Positions 11,212-19,953 of a stretch of DNA of 20,196 bases are shown in pieces. The stretch's first letter is position 1. The number at the start of each line of letters is the position of its first letter. This DNA comes from a virus. The position numbers were made by a program, and so were the translations under genes. The notes below the pieces were generated by a model. The model worked only from the letters and a program-made list of their open reading frames with translations. It had not been told where the DNA came from and made no database searches. The DNA lies in IMG/VR virus record IMGVR_UViG_3300033571_003445, positions 1 through 20,196 of that record; one strand, written 5' to 3'.

Positions 11212-13404
11212 ATGGCAACAGACTACACCGGCATCAACGCCGCAGCCGCAGTTGCTGTCGGTGGGTCGGCCAGAGACAAGAGCGACGCAGACATCCTGGC
11301 ACTCGCGCGCTCGCGCATGACTATGGCCATCTCGGCCACGTCCGAGAGCCGCGAAGATGAGCTGGATGACCTGCGTTTCATGGCAGGCTCGCCCGACAAC
11401 CAGTGGCAGTGGCCCGCCGACGTGCTGGCCACCCGTGGTGCGGTGCAGGGTCAGACGATCAACGCCCGCCCCTGCCTGACGATCAACAAGCTGCCGCAGC
11501 ACGTTCGCCAAGTGACAAACGACCAGCGCCAGAACCGCCCCTCGGCCAAGGTGATCCCAGCTGACGACAGCGCGGACGTTCAGGTGGCAGAGGTGTTTGA
11601 CGGCATGATCCGTCACATCGAGTACATCAGCGACGCCGACGTGGCCTACGACACCGCCTGCGAAAACCAGGTGACGTACGGCGAAGGCTATATCCGCATC
11701 CTGACCGAGTACTGCGACGACAACACCTTTAACCAAGACCTGAAGATCGGACGCATCCGCAACAGCTTCAGCGTCTACATGGACCCGTTGATCCAAGACC
11801 CGTGCGGGGCCGACGCGCAGTGGTGCTTTGTGACGGAAGACATCACGCACCGCGAGTACGAAGAACGTTTCCCCAACGCCACGCCCATCTCGACGATGGA
11901 GACGTTGGGTGTGGGCGATCAAGGCATTAGCCAGTGGATCAACGAGAACACGGTCCGCATCGCCGACTACTATTACTACGAAAACACCAAGCGCACGCTG
12001 CACCTGTACCCGGGCAACATGACCGCGTTTGCTGGCACGCAGGAAGATAAAGACCTGAAAGCCCTGTACGGCACGCCGCTCAGGAAGCGCGAGGTCGACG
12101 TCAAGCAGGTCAAGTGGTGCAAGATCAACGGCTACGACATCCTCGAGAGCACCGACTGGGCGGGCAAGTTCATCCCCGTCGTGCGTGTGATCGGCAATGA
12201 GTTCGAGGTCGATGGTCGCATCTTTATTAGCGGTTTGGTACGAAATGCCAAAGACGCGCAACGAATGTACAACTATTGGGTTAGCCAAGAGGCAGAAATG
12301 CTGGCTTTGGCGCCCAAAGCGCCCTTTATTGGCTACGGCGGCCAGTTTGAGGGCTACGAAATGCAGTGGAAAACCGCCAATACGACCAACTGGCCGTATT
12401 TGGAGGTCAATCCAGACGTTACAGACGGCGCTGGCAACGTTTTGCCGCTGCCCCAGCGTGCACCCCCGCCCTTGCCTCAAACGGGGCTCATACAGGCCAA
12501 AATGGGCGCTGCTGACGACATCAAGGCCTCAACGGGCCAGTACGACTCAAGCCTCGGGGCCACAAGCAACGAGCGCTCGGGCCGCGCGATCATGGCACGC
12601 GAGCGTCAGGCCGACACCGGCACGTACCACTTCGTGGACAACCTAGCCCGTGCGGTTCGTCACATTGGGCGCCAGCTGGTCGACCTGATCCCCAAGATTT
12701 ACGATACCCAGCGCATTGCCCGCATCATTGGTGTGGACGGCGAGGCCAGCATGGCCAAGATCGACCCGACCCAGCCGATGCCCGTGCGTGAGATTCGCGA
12801 CGAGCGCGGCATCGTCATTGAGAAGGTCTACAACCCCGGCGTGGGCAAGTACGACGTGATCGTGACGACCGGCCCGAGCTACCTGACCAAGCGTCAGGAA
12901 GCCATGGACGCGATGAGCCAGATTCTGCAAGGCAACCCGGCTTTGTGGAGCGCAGCCGGCGACCTGTTCGTCAAGAACATGGATTGGCCAGGCGCTGACG
13001 AGCTGGCAGCCCGTCTGAAGAAGATGATTGACCCCAAACTGCTGGAAGATCAAGACGATCCAGCACTGCAAGCGGCCAACCAGCAGATTCAAGCCATGGC
13101 CGCCGAGATGGAGCAGATGTACAACATGCTCCAGAACGTCCAGAGCTCGATGGAGTCGCGTGACCTGATGATCAAGAGCTTCGAGGCTCAGGTCAAGGCG
13201 TACGACGCCGAAACCAAGCGTATCAGCGCGGTGCAGGCCAGCATGTCGCCAGAGCAGATTCAAGACATCGTCATGGGCACAATCCACGCCGCCATCGACA
13301 CGGGCGACTTGGTGCCAGGCGAAGGGGCGCTGCGCGCACCGATGATGCCTGAGCCCATGGAGGCGCCCGGCGCACCAGAACAACCTGAAGGAATGATGCA
13401 ATGA
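11212..13404 (+). CDS. P22-type portal protein (730 aa)
   Basis: Forms the dodecameric ring at one capsid vertex through which DNA enters. At 730 residues it is close to P22 gp1 (725). The N-terminal SRDDELDDLRFMAG-like segment (residues about 45-60), Q-x-N-R-P-S-A-K-V-I-P (about 103-114) and VAYDTACENQVTYGEGYIRI (about 144-163) are the conserved P22-portal features. The core NYWVSQEAEMLALAPKAPFI is also characteristic. The C-terminal third (about 610-680) is Gln/Glu/Met-rich and predicted coiled coil, as expected for the crown or barrel. The start is 1 base after the previous stop and the end overlaps the next gene by ATGA. Family confidence is high. Confidence 0.95.
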   Translation: MATDYTGINAAAAVAVGGSARDKSDADILALARSRMTMAISATSESREDELDDLRFMAGSPDNQWQWPADVLATRGAVQGQTINARPCLTINKLPQHVRQVTNDQRQNRPSAKVIPADDSADVQVAEVFDGMIRHIEYISDADVAYDTACENQVTYGEGYIRILTEYCDDNTFNQDLKIGRIRNSFSVYMDPLIQDPCGADAQWCFVTEDITHREYEERFPNATPISTMETLGVGDQGISQWINENTVRIADYYYYENTKRTLHLYPGNMTAFAGTQEDKDLKALYGTPLRKREVDVKQVKWCKINGYDILESTDWAGKFIPVVRVIGNEFEVDGRIFISGLVRNAKDAQRMYNYWVSQEAEMLALAPKAPFIGYGGQFEGYEMQWKTANTTNWPYLEVNPDVTDGAGNVLPLPQRAPPPLPQTGLIQAKMGAADDIKASTGQYDSSLGATSNERSGRAIMARERQADTGTYHFVDNLARAVRHIGRQLVDLIPKIYDTQRIARIIGVDGEASMAKIDPTQPMPVREIRDERGIVIEKVYNPGVGKYDVIVTTGPSYLTKRQEAMDAMSQILQGNPALWSAAGDLFVKNMDWPGADELAARLKKMIDPKLLEDQDDPALQAANQQIQAMAAEMEQMYNMLQNVQSSMESRDLMIKSFEAQVKAYDAETKRISAVQASMSPEQIQDIVMGTIHAAIDTGDLVPGEGALRAPMMPEPMEAPGAPEQPEGMMQ

Positions 13405-13766
13405 GCAAGGCCGCCGATTTCATAGGCATACTGTTTCTAGCTCGCGATGTGGCCCACTCGGTCCACCTGAACACGCGCAGTTTTAGCAAGCATACGGCAC
13501 TCAACATTTTCTACGACCGCATCATCGATGTGGCTGACGATTTTGCTGAAACCTACCAAGGCACGCATGGACTTATTGGCCCAATTACGCTACAGTCTGC
13601 CAAGAAAACATCAAACATCATTGAGTTTTTGGAAGACTCCCTCGCGCAAGTTCAGGCGATGCGTTACGAAGTGTGCGACAAAGACGATACGTCGTTGCAA
13701 CAGTTGATTGACAACATTGTTGAAGTCTATCGGCGCACGTTGTACAAACTCAAATTTTTGGCATAA
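13401..13766 (+). CDS. DUF5856-like phage protein (121 aa)
   Basis: A 121-residue, mostly helical protein starting in the portal stop, with AAGGAA 7 bases upstream. The sequence LFLARDVAHSVHLNTRSFSKH, then FYDRIIDVADDFAETYQG, then IIEFLEDSLAQVQAMRYEVC and a final LYKLKFLA helix matches what I recall of DUF5856. That family has H, E/D-rich helices reminiscent of ferritin- or Dps-like four-helix bundles. Possible metal-binding residues (H19, H22, D43, E50) can be seen, but the role is unproved. It lies between head and tail genes. Confidence 0.75.
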   Translation: MSKAADFIGILFLARDVAHSVHLNTRSFSKHTALNIFYDRIIDVADDFAETYQGTHGLIGPITLQSAKKTSNIIEFLEDSLAQVQAMRYEVCDKDDTSLQQLIDNIVEVYRRTLYKLKFLA

Positions 13767-13775
13767 GGAGCCATC

Positions 13776-14042
13776 ATGGCACTCTACAAACAAGGTAGCG
13801 CAGACTCACAGATTAAAATTGGTGGCGGCAAGCTGTACGGCGTGTTCATCTCCAGCACCTCGAGCGGCACGTTTGCGTTGTATGACACGGCCACGGCCAG
13901 CACCAGCGATCCCAAGATTGTCAGCACCGTGACGGTCAGTGCTGGCACCCAGTACGTCAGCTTCCCCGCAGGCTTGTGGTTTAGCAACGGTCTGTACATT
14001 GACGTTGCCAACACCATCGAATACACCGTCGCCTACGAATAA
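13776..14042 (+). CDS. Small beta-rich structural-type protein (88 aa)
   Basis: An 88-residue Ser/Thr/Gly/Tyr-rich protein with alternating beta-strand pattern (GKLYGVFISS, GTFALYDTATA, YVSFPAGLWF, IEYTVAYE) and no predicted helix or membrane segment. AAGGAG lies 5 bases before the ATG. Composition and place before the tailspike suggest a virion accessory or tail/decoration protein (inference). The base composition begins to drop in GC from here. Confidence 0.7.
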   Translation: MALYKQGSADSQIKIGGGKLYGVFISSTSSGTFALYDTATASTSDPKIVSTVTVSAGTQYVSFPAGLWFSNGLYIDVANTIEYTVAYE

Positions 14043-14051
14043 GGACACGCC

Positions 14052-16520
14052 ATGGCTGTCAACCTTTCCCCAGTGGGCGGCGTTGCAGCCCAGTTCTTTA
14101 CAAACACCGGCGCCGTCCTGACTGGCGGCAAGCTGTACACCTACGCGGCTGGCACGACCACGCCTGCGGTCACATACACAACTGCAAATGCGGGTACATT
14201 TTGGACCAACCCGATTGTGTTGGACGCCGCAGGGCGCGTGCCTAACAGCGGCGAAATTTGGCTGACTGACGGCGTCATTTACAAGTTCGTGCTAAAAGAC
14301 AGCAACGAAGTATTGATTGCCACTTACGATAACATCACCGGCATCAATTCCAACGCTGTTGCGTACACGAACCAACAAGAAATTGTTACGGCCACAGCGG
14401 GCCAAACAGTGTTTGATCTGTCAATTAGCTACGCGCCCGGCACCAACAGTTTGTCGGTGTTTGTGGACGGCGTAAACCAGTACGGCCCAGGCGCTCAATA
14501 CGCGTACACTGAGACCGACACCAACACGGTGACGTTCAATAACGGGCTGCATGTTGGCGCTGAAGTTAAATTCACCACAACTCAACAACAAGGCGCCGGC
14601 GCCGTAGATTCGTCTCAAGTAACATATGACCCTCCGTTTACTGATTCAGTAGCAACTAACGTTGAAGCCAAATTGGCACAAACTGTCAGCGTCAAAGATT
14701 TTGGAGCTGTTGGTGACGGTGTGGCGGATGATTTTTTGGCTATCAACCGCGCAACCAAATATGTAGCGGATCAAGGCGGCGGCACTGTTTTTTATCCGCC
14801 TGGCACATACCGCATCACTCGCGCCATTCGGTTAGATAACTTCGACGTTGACACAAACACATACAACGGTCAAACGCGTGAAAACATTGTTCACGCCGGC
14901 GCAGGCAGAGATTCAACAATTATTTTGGCCGATGGTTTTTACGCGAGCATTTTTACTTCTTTTCCAGAGCCATTCATTGCGTCAGGTAGCGTGTCTCCTA
15001 GCCCAACGCCTGGTAACGTAATGGCCAGCAATGTTGTCATCAAAGACATGACTTTGGATTGCAACTACGACAATGTAGTTGACGGCGGAGCTGCGTATGG
15101 CCCGTATTACGCCACCTCGCCTCAAGCAACAGCGGGGTGGCCCAATGGCTATGTTGGGATTTCATATTGGGCGGCTGATAACTATCAGTACCCGATCATG
15201 TTTTACTATTCAGAAGGCTTGCAGGTTACAAATTGCCGGATTAAAAACTCTTGGTACAACGGCGTTGAGGTTTATGCAAGCGCTCGCGTCCAAATCAACG
15301 ACAACTTTGTTGAAAATTGCGGCGACAAAGCAAACTTTTTGGGTTATTACGCGGGTTTGCAATTTGACCAGCGGTCTAACACAATCAGCGCAACAGACAA
15401 CATCATTCAAAACTGCGGTAATGGAGTGATGTCTGTTAGCGGCGCTGGCGCTACATCTGCCGTTCTTGACGTTGTTGTTGCTGACAACGTGTTCTATAAC
15501 ATTGGCCCTGGCAACGGTGTTTACGCAACTGATTTTGTCAGTAATTGGACTGTATCAAACAATATTTTTGACACTCTTGAAAATCGCGGCATTGTGTTTG
15601 ATGCAAATCAACCGGGTTGGCCTGCGACAAAACTGCCAAAAAATTGCTCTGTTACCAACAACATAATCAATGAGTTTATGTTGAGTAACAATAGCGGCGC
15701 GGCGATTTATATGCTTGGCCATGACCATTTGATTGCTAATAACAACATTATGCAAACAAACAATGGCGTTACGGCTAACGTCATGGGCATTCAAGTTTCT
15801 GATTCAAGCGTTACTGTTGGCACAAATGAGTCAAAAGGCGTAAGCATTGTTGGAAACATCATTCAAGGTAAATTCCCAAGTAACACTGCGTCTATCGGTT
15901 TGATCTATGTTGACGCAGACAACACGCTTGTTTCTGGCAACACTTTAAAATCTACCGCATCCGCCGCACAAACTGCTATTACTTTGTTTGCTGACAACAC
16001 CGTCGTAACAGGTAACAACGTTGTTGGAACCTATGCTCAGACAAATAGAGCAATCTATGCGTATGCAGGATCGTCCAATATGTTTATTGCCGACAATCGG
16101 TTTGGCCCGGTTACGGCGTTCCATACAACTGTTGCAAGTGGATCAATTAGCGGCGCAAACAATGTAGATTTTTCAGGCTTATCGACGGTTGTTGATATCG
16201 ACAATCGAGGAAATTACGTTTCGGCAAGCGACGCGTTTAGCCCTGACATACCTGGCGTGTACAGTTTTGAAGCTGTTTTACGGGTTACAGCTGCGTCTGC
16301 TACCGCTGTTCAGGGAACAATCGAGTCTAATGGCGTAACAGTCATAGCCTCTGGTGTTCAAACGGCTAGTGCAGGCGCCACGGTAACGGTTACTTTGTCA
16401 GGCTTTGCGACGTTGGGCGCTTCTGATCTAGTCAGGTTGAAAGCTAACGTAACGACCGGAAGTTATGTAATCGAGTCTTTCACCAGCCTTAGCGCTAAAT
16501 TTGTGCGACAAACCACTTAA
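14052..16520 (+). CDS. P22-tailspike-like beta-helix adhesin / depolymerase (822 aa)
   Basis: A tailspike that probably binds the host surface and may cut surface polysaccharide. Residues about 5-100 match the P22 tailspike head-binding domain pattern (FFTNTGAVLTGGKLYTYAAG, then DAAGRVPNSGEIWL). Residues about 105-180 form a linker domain with GQTVFDLSISYAPG. From about 212 there is VKDFGAVGDGVADD, the hallmark of Pectate_lyase_3 right-handed beta-helices, followed by many Asn-rich beta-coil repeats to about 690. The last 130 residues are beta-rich (VYSFEAVLRV, ...SLSAKFVRQ), like TNF/C1q-type trimerisation caps. Catalytic residues cannot be named without a structure. It is more AT-rich than the head genes. 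Start chosen at the first good ATG, 9 bases after the previous stop. Confidence 0.88.
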   Translation: MAVNLSPVGGVAAQFFTNTGAVLTGGKLYTYAAGTTTPAVTYTTANAGTFWTNPIVLDAAGRVPNSGEIWLTDGVIYKFVLKDSNEVLIATYDNITGINSNAVAYTNQQEIVTATAGQTVFDLSISYAPGTNSLSVFVDGVNQYGPGAQYAYTETDTNTVTFNNGLHVGAEVKFTTTQQQGAGAVDSSQVTYDPPFTDSVATNVEAKLAQTVSVKDFGAVGDGVADDFLAINRATKYVADQGGGTVFYPPGTYRITRAIRLDNFDVDTNTYNGQTRENIVHAGAGRDSTIILADGFYASIFTSFPEPFIASGSVSPSPTPGNVMASNVVIKDMTLDCNYDNVVDGGAAYGPYYATSPQATAGWPNGYVGISYWAADNYQYPIMFYYSEGLQVTNCRIKNSWYNGVEVYASARVQINDNFVENCGDKANFLGYYAGLQFDQRSNTISATDNIIQNCGNGVMSVSGAGATSAVLDVVVADNVFYNIGPGNGVYATDFVSNWTVSNNIFDTLENRGIVFDANQPGWPATKLPKNCSVTNNIINEFMLSNNSGAAIYMLGHDHLIANNNIMQTNNGVTANVMGIQVSDSSVTVGTNESKGVSIVGNIIQGKFPSNTASIGLIYVDADNTLVSGNTLKSTASAAQTAITLFADNTVVTGNNVVGTYAQTNRAIYAYAGSSNMFIADNRFGPVTAFHTTVASGSISGANNVDFSGLSTVVDIDNRGNYVSASDAFSPDIPGVYSFEAVLRVTAASATAVQGTIESNGVTVIASGVQTASAGATVTVTLSGFATLGASDLVRLKANVTTGSYVIESFTSLSAKFVRQTT

Positions 16521-16523
16521 CAC

Positions 16524-17744
16524 ATGGCCAACTCAAAAATCTCTGCCCTCACCTCCGCAACGACACCGTTGGCGGGGACAGAGACTTTGCCTGTTGTTCA
16601 AAGTAGCACAACCAAACAAGTCAGCGTTGCCAATCTGACCGCAGGCCGTGCGGTTAGCGCCGATAGTTTGACATTGACCGGATCGCCGTTGGCTGCAACC
16701 AGTGGTGGCACGGGTCAATCATCTTACGCTGTAGGTGATTTGTTGTACGCCAGCACGACCACTGCACTGTCAAAATTGGCCGATGTTGCGACCGGCAACG
16801 CGTTGATTTCTGGGGGTGTTGGTGTTGCGCCTTCCTGGGGGAAAATTGGCCTTACGACGCATGTTTCAGGTACGCTGCCAATTGCCAACGGTGGCACAGC
16901 GCAAACTAGTTTTACGGCCAACTACATTCATTACGGTTCATTCAGCACCAGTTCAAACCTTCAGTTTGATGGAACCAATTTTGGTGTTGGCGGCGCGCCT
17001 AACGCTTTTGCTGGCGGTTTTTCAGGCATACAGGCAAAAACATTTGCCATGTGGTCGGGCGGCGGCGTAGGGGGGCAGCTATCCGTCAACCTCTATTACA
17101 ACGGTTCGAATCGCGTTTACATTAACAACGGCGTTGCATCGGAATATCAGCAATCTGGTGGTGGGCACTATTGGAGCACGGCAGCATCAGGAACTGCCGG
17201 TGGTACTGTAAGCCTTACGCAACAAATGTCGTTGGACACCAGTGGAAATCAAACTTTAAACATAGGAAATTGGGTTCAAGGCACAGCCGCCAAAGGCATC
17301 AACTTTACCGCCAACTCTGCCGCAGCGGGTAAGACCAGCCAGTTGCTGAACTGGTATGAGGAAGGCACTTGGACGCCTACTCTTACACCAAGCACAAGCG
17401 GAAGCATTACGTTAACCTCTCCAACAAACTCAATGCGTTACACCCGCGTTGGACGGTTAGTGACGTTGACAGGGCTTATAGATGTAGCGTCAGTGTCGTC
17501 TCCAGTGGGCGACTTACGTCTAACCGGCATTCCTTTTAATGTTGGCGGTTCTGGCGCAGGTTCTGTCAGTGTGTACGGCCTTGGCACCACCAGCACGGCC
17601 ACTGCTTACCAAGTGCTTGTTGACAGTGGAAATACAACAACGGTTTTTATTCGCGGGTACAACGCAGGTGGCCAAGTGGCCACAGTTGCAAACAATGTGC
17701 AAAGCGGGTCAGGGTTTTATTTGACAATTCAATACATTGTCTAA
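16524..17744 (+). CDS. Tail fibre protein (406 aa)
   Basis: Begins 3 bases after the tailspike stop with no clear Shine-Dalgarno, so translation probably relies on coupling. The N-terminus (KISALTSATTPLAGTETLPV, then VQSSTTKQVSVANLTAG) and the repeated SGGTGQSSY and ANGGTAQTSF elements are common in phage tail fibres. Middle residues (about 150-270) are Gly/Asn/Tyr-rich. The C-terminal section from about 275 (LNWYEEGTWTPTLTPS) to the end resembles a beta-rich tip domain of fibre proteins. It may act as a side fibre or as an anchor between tailspikes (inference). No enzymatic motif is seen. Confidence 0.8.
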   Translation: MANSKISALTSATTPLAGTETLPVVQSSTTKQVSVANLTAGRAVSADSLTLTGSPLAATSGGTGQSSYAVGDLLYASTTTALSKLADVATGNALISGGVGVAPSWGKIGLTTHVSGTLPIANGGTAQTSFTANYIHYGSFSTSSNLQFDGTNFGVGGAPNAFAGGFSGIQAKTFAMWSGGGVGGQLSVNLYYNGSNRVYINNGVASEYQQSGGGHYWSTAASGTAGGTVSLTQQMSLDTSGNQTLNIGNWVQGTAAKGINFTANSAAAGKTSQLLNWYEEGTWTPTLTPSTSGSITLTSPTNSMRYTRVGRLVTLTGLIDVASVSSPVGDLRLTGIPFNVGGSGAGSVSVYGLGTTSTATAYQVLVDSGNTTTVFIRGYNAGGQVATVANNVQSGSGFYLTIQYIV

Positions 17745-17754
17745 AGGAATAGCA

Positions 17755-19050
17755 ATGAGTTTAACAAAAGCCACTTACAACATGATCGACGGCGCGCCCG
17801 TCAACGTTTTGGATTACGGCGCTGATTTAACGGGAGCGTCAAATAGCGCCGCAGCTTTTGCTGCCGCGTTTGCTGTTTCAACAACGGTGTATGTTCCTGC
17901 TGGAACGTACTTAGTTAATTCGGCGATTCAGATTCCGTCTTCTGGTACGCTTTTTGGCGAAAGCAAAACAAACACAATCATAAAAGCTGGTACAGCCGCG
18001 CAAAATGTCCTTGCTTTACCGCAGAGCAACTACAACGTCAGAATTAGACGACTGAGCATAAATTGCAATTCTTTGGCTTCTCAAGGCATTGTTTCTTCGT
18101 CCACTACAAACGGCGAAGCGGCGCACCTGTTGATTGAAGATGTTGCCGTATACGACAGCATTGGTAAAAACATCAATCTGAAATACATGACGTATGCGGT
18201 TTTGCGCGATGTATATTCAAGCAACATTGCTGCAAATGGCTTGGCGTATGGTTTGTATATGGAGAATTGCAACAACTGTGAAATTCACGGAGGTTTGTAC
18301 TACAACAACAAACTTGGTTCGGCGTATTTGCTAAATAGCGCGACAAACTTATTTCTTGGCGCGCGTTTTTACAATGACTCAACAGTCACCACACCAAACT
18401 TAATGTCTGTGGAAAATTCATTTGGCAATGACATTGTGAATTGCACTTTTGAGCCGCAAGGAAGTGCCAACGTTACAACAAACATTAGTGTTGTGGGAAC
18501 GACTGGCGCGTTTAACTGCACTGACAATAGCTTTATAAACTGTGCGTTTTTGGGTTTAGCAAATACGTCCACTTATGTCATAGCAATTGGAACTGCTGGC
18601 AACGCATATAAAACAAAAATTGAAAATTGCAAGTTTATAAAGCCCACGTCTACGTCGTCTATTTTGCTCACAAACCAAACAAATACTTTGATAATGGACT
18701 GTGTTGATTTGGTGACTTACGACACGCCAACGTACGCGGATGTCAGCATCACCAACAACAGCGGTAATGCCTATTCCGTACGAACGATTGTCAATGGCGC
18801 AAACAGTACCTATCCGTTAACAGATAACGTAGGCTCCATAGGTAACGCATCTTTAAAGTGGGCGGGTGTTTATGCTACAACCAGCTATGTTGGTGCGTCT
18901 TCTACCCCAATTACCGCCGGTTCTGGCACACCCGAGGGTGCAGTAACTGCGCCTGTAGGTTCTTTATTTTTAAGAACCAACGGCGGTGCTAACACTACGC
19001 TGTACGTTAAAGAATCCGGTAGTGGCAACACTGGCTGGATCGCTAAATAA
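17755..19050 (+). CDS. Second beta-helix tail adhesin (431 aa)
   Basis: The start ATG at 17755 is chosen for AAAGGAA (17743-17748) 6 bases upstream, over an in-frame extension to 17737. Residues about 14-28 (APVNVLDYGADLTG) are the Pectate_lyase_3-type entry motif. After it come YVPAGTYLVN and repeated Asn-rich beta-coils to about 330, with many short V/I-x-N/D-x turns. The C-terminus (SLKWAGVYATTSYVG, then EGAVTAPVGSLFLRTNGG, then LYVKESGSGNTGWIAK) is a common phage tail-protein end module. The N-terminal virion-binding domain is short compared with the first tailspike, so it probably attaches through another protein. Confidence 0.83.
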   Translation: MSLTKATYNMIDGAPVNVLDYGADLTGASNSAAAFAAAFAVSTTVYVPAGTYLVNSAIQIPSSGTLFGESKTNTIIKAGTAAQNVLALPQSNYNVRIRRLSINCNSLASQGIVSSSTTNGEAAHLLIEDVAVYDSIGKNINLKYMTYAVLRDVYSSNIAANGLAYGLYMENCNNCEIHGGLYYNNKLGSAYLLNSATNLFLGARFYNDSTVTTPNLMSVENSFGNDIVNCTFEPQGSANVTTNISVVGTTGAFNCTDNSFINCAFLGLANTSTYVIAIGTAGNAYKTKIENCKFIKPTSTSSILLTNQTNTLIMDCVDLVTYDTPTYADVSITNNSGNAYSVRTIVNGANSTYPLTDNVGSIGNASLKWAGVYATTSYVGASSTPITAGSGTPEGAVTAPVGSLFLRTNGGANTTLYVKESGSGNTGWIAK

Positions 19051-19056
19051 ATCATC

Positions 19057-19084
19057 TTGACACCGGCGCAAGTCGGTGTAAGAT
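19057..19084 (+). promoter_or_regulatory. Near-consensus sigma-70 promoter upstream of scaffold and coat, with an internal inverted repeat
   Basis: TTGACA (19057-19062, perfect -35) and TAAGAT (19079-19084, 4 of 6 for -10) are 16 bases apart, 48 bases before the scaffold ATG. ACACCG (19060-19065) and CGGTGT (19074-19079) form an inverted repeat that spans the spacer and overlaps both hexamers. A protein bound there would block RNA polymerase. A terminator is unlikely because no T tract follows. Confidence 0.6.
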
Positions 19085-19131
19085 AAAAAACTGTACTGGC
19101 CCAGTTGACCAGGGTTTCTACGGAAACAAAA

Positions 19132-19935
19132 ATGACTGAAGAAGTCCAACAAGCCCTAGCGGAAGTAGACTCCGCGCCAGCACAGGACGTGACGGCCACG
19201 CCTGAGGTTGCAGAAAACGCGCCGGAAGTAGCTGAGAACCAAGGCGACAGTAAGCCCGTAGAGAAAGTCTACACCCAGGCTGAAATCGACGCGATGATCG
19301 GCAAACGCCTCGCAAGAGAGCAGCGAAAGTGGGAACGAGAGCAAGCAGCCAAGCAGGCTGAGATGCAAACGCTGAACGCAGCACCGGCGCAAGCCCCTGC
19401 CGCAGACCAGTTTGAAAGCCCTGAAGCCTACGCGCAAGCGCTGGCCCTTCAGAAAGCCGAAGAACTGATCGCTCAACGTGAAGCAGCTAAGCAGCAGGCC
19501 GCTATTCTTGAGAGCTATCACGACCGCGAAGAAAAGGCCCGGGACAAATACGACGACTTTGACCAAGTCGCCTATAACCCCAACCTTCCAATCACGAACG
19601 TAATGGCTCAGTCGATCCAAGCCTCAGACGTAGGCCCCGAGGTAGCGTATTACCTAGGTGCAAACCCTAAGGAAGCGGAACGAATTTCTCGCATGAGCCC
19701 GATTTTGCAGGCAAAAGAGATTGGGAAGATTGAGGCCAAAGTGGCCGCAGCCCCACCAGTCCAACGTACAACCAGCGCGCCTTCACCAATTTCTCCGGTG
19801 TCTGCACGCTCTAGCGGAAGCCCCGCGTATGACACGACTGATCCTCGTTCAACGAAGACCATGACTGACTCGCAGTGGATTGAAGCCGAGCGCGCACGCC
19901 AGATCAAGAAGTTGCAGGCGCAGATGAACCGTTAA
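19132..19935 (+). CDS. Scaffold protein (267 aa)
   Basis: Guides coat assembly around the portal and leaves the prohead. The start at ATG 19132 is chosen (weak GGA site 7 bases away) over an in-frame TTG at 19105. The first 45 residues are acidic and low-complexity (Glu, Val, Ala, Pro). Residues about 47-70 (YTQAEIDAMIGKRLAREQRK) begin a highly charged predicted coiled coil reaching about 145, with Gln/Ala/Glu bias. A Pro/Ser-rich linker (about 205-235) leads to a basic C-terminal helix (SQWIEAERARQIKKLQAQMN). That helix fits the coat-binding end of P22-like scaffolds. Position directly before the coat gene supports the call. Confidence 0.85.
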   Translation: MTEEVQQALAEVDSAPAQDVTATPEVAENAPEVAENQGDSKPVEKVYTQAEIDAMIGKRLAREQRKWEREQAAKQAEMQTLNAAPAQAPAADQFESPEAYAQALALQKAEELIAQREAAKQQAAILESYHDREEKARDKYDDFDQVAYNPNLPITNVMAQSIQASDVGPEVAYYLGANPKEAERISRMSPILQAKEIGKIEAKVAAAPPVQRTTSAPSPISPVSARSSGSPAYDTTDPRSTKTMTDSQWIEAERARQIKKLQAQMNR

Positions 19936-19953
19936 CTTTGAAAGGACCTCATT

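Noticed and set aside
11203-12480. 425-codon open frame antisense to the portal
   Set aside because: It results from GC-rich codon bias on the portal strand; the portal reading has clear family features and the antisense frame has none.
16524-17744. Diversity-generating retroelement target in the fibre gene
   Set aside because: No reverse transcriptase, template repeat or Asn-adenine-rich variable repeat pair was seen in the window.
19060-19090. Rho-independent terminator after the tail genes
   Set aside because: The ACACCG/CGGTGT hairpin is followed by A residues, not T, on the plus strand; it fits a promoter/operator better.
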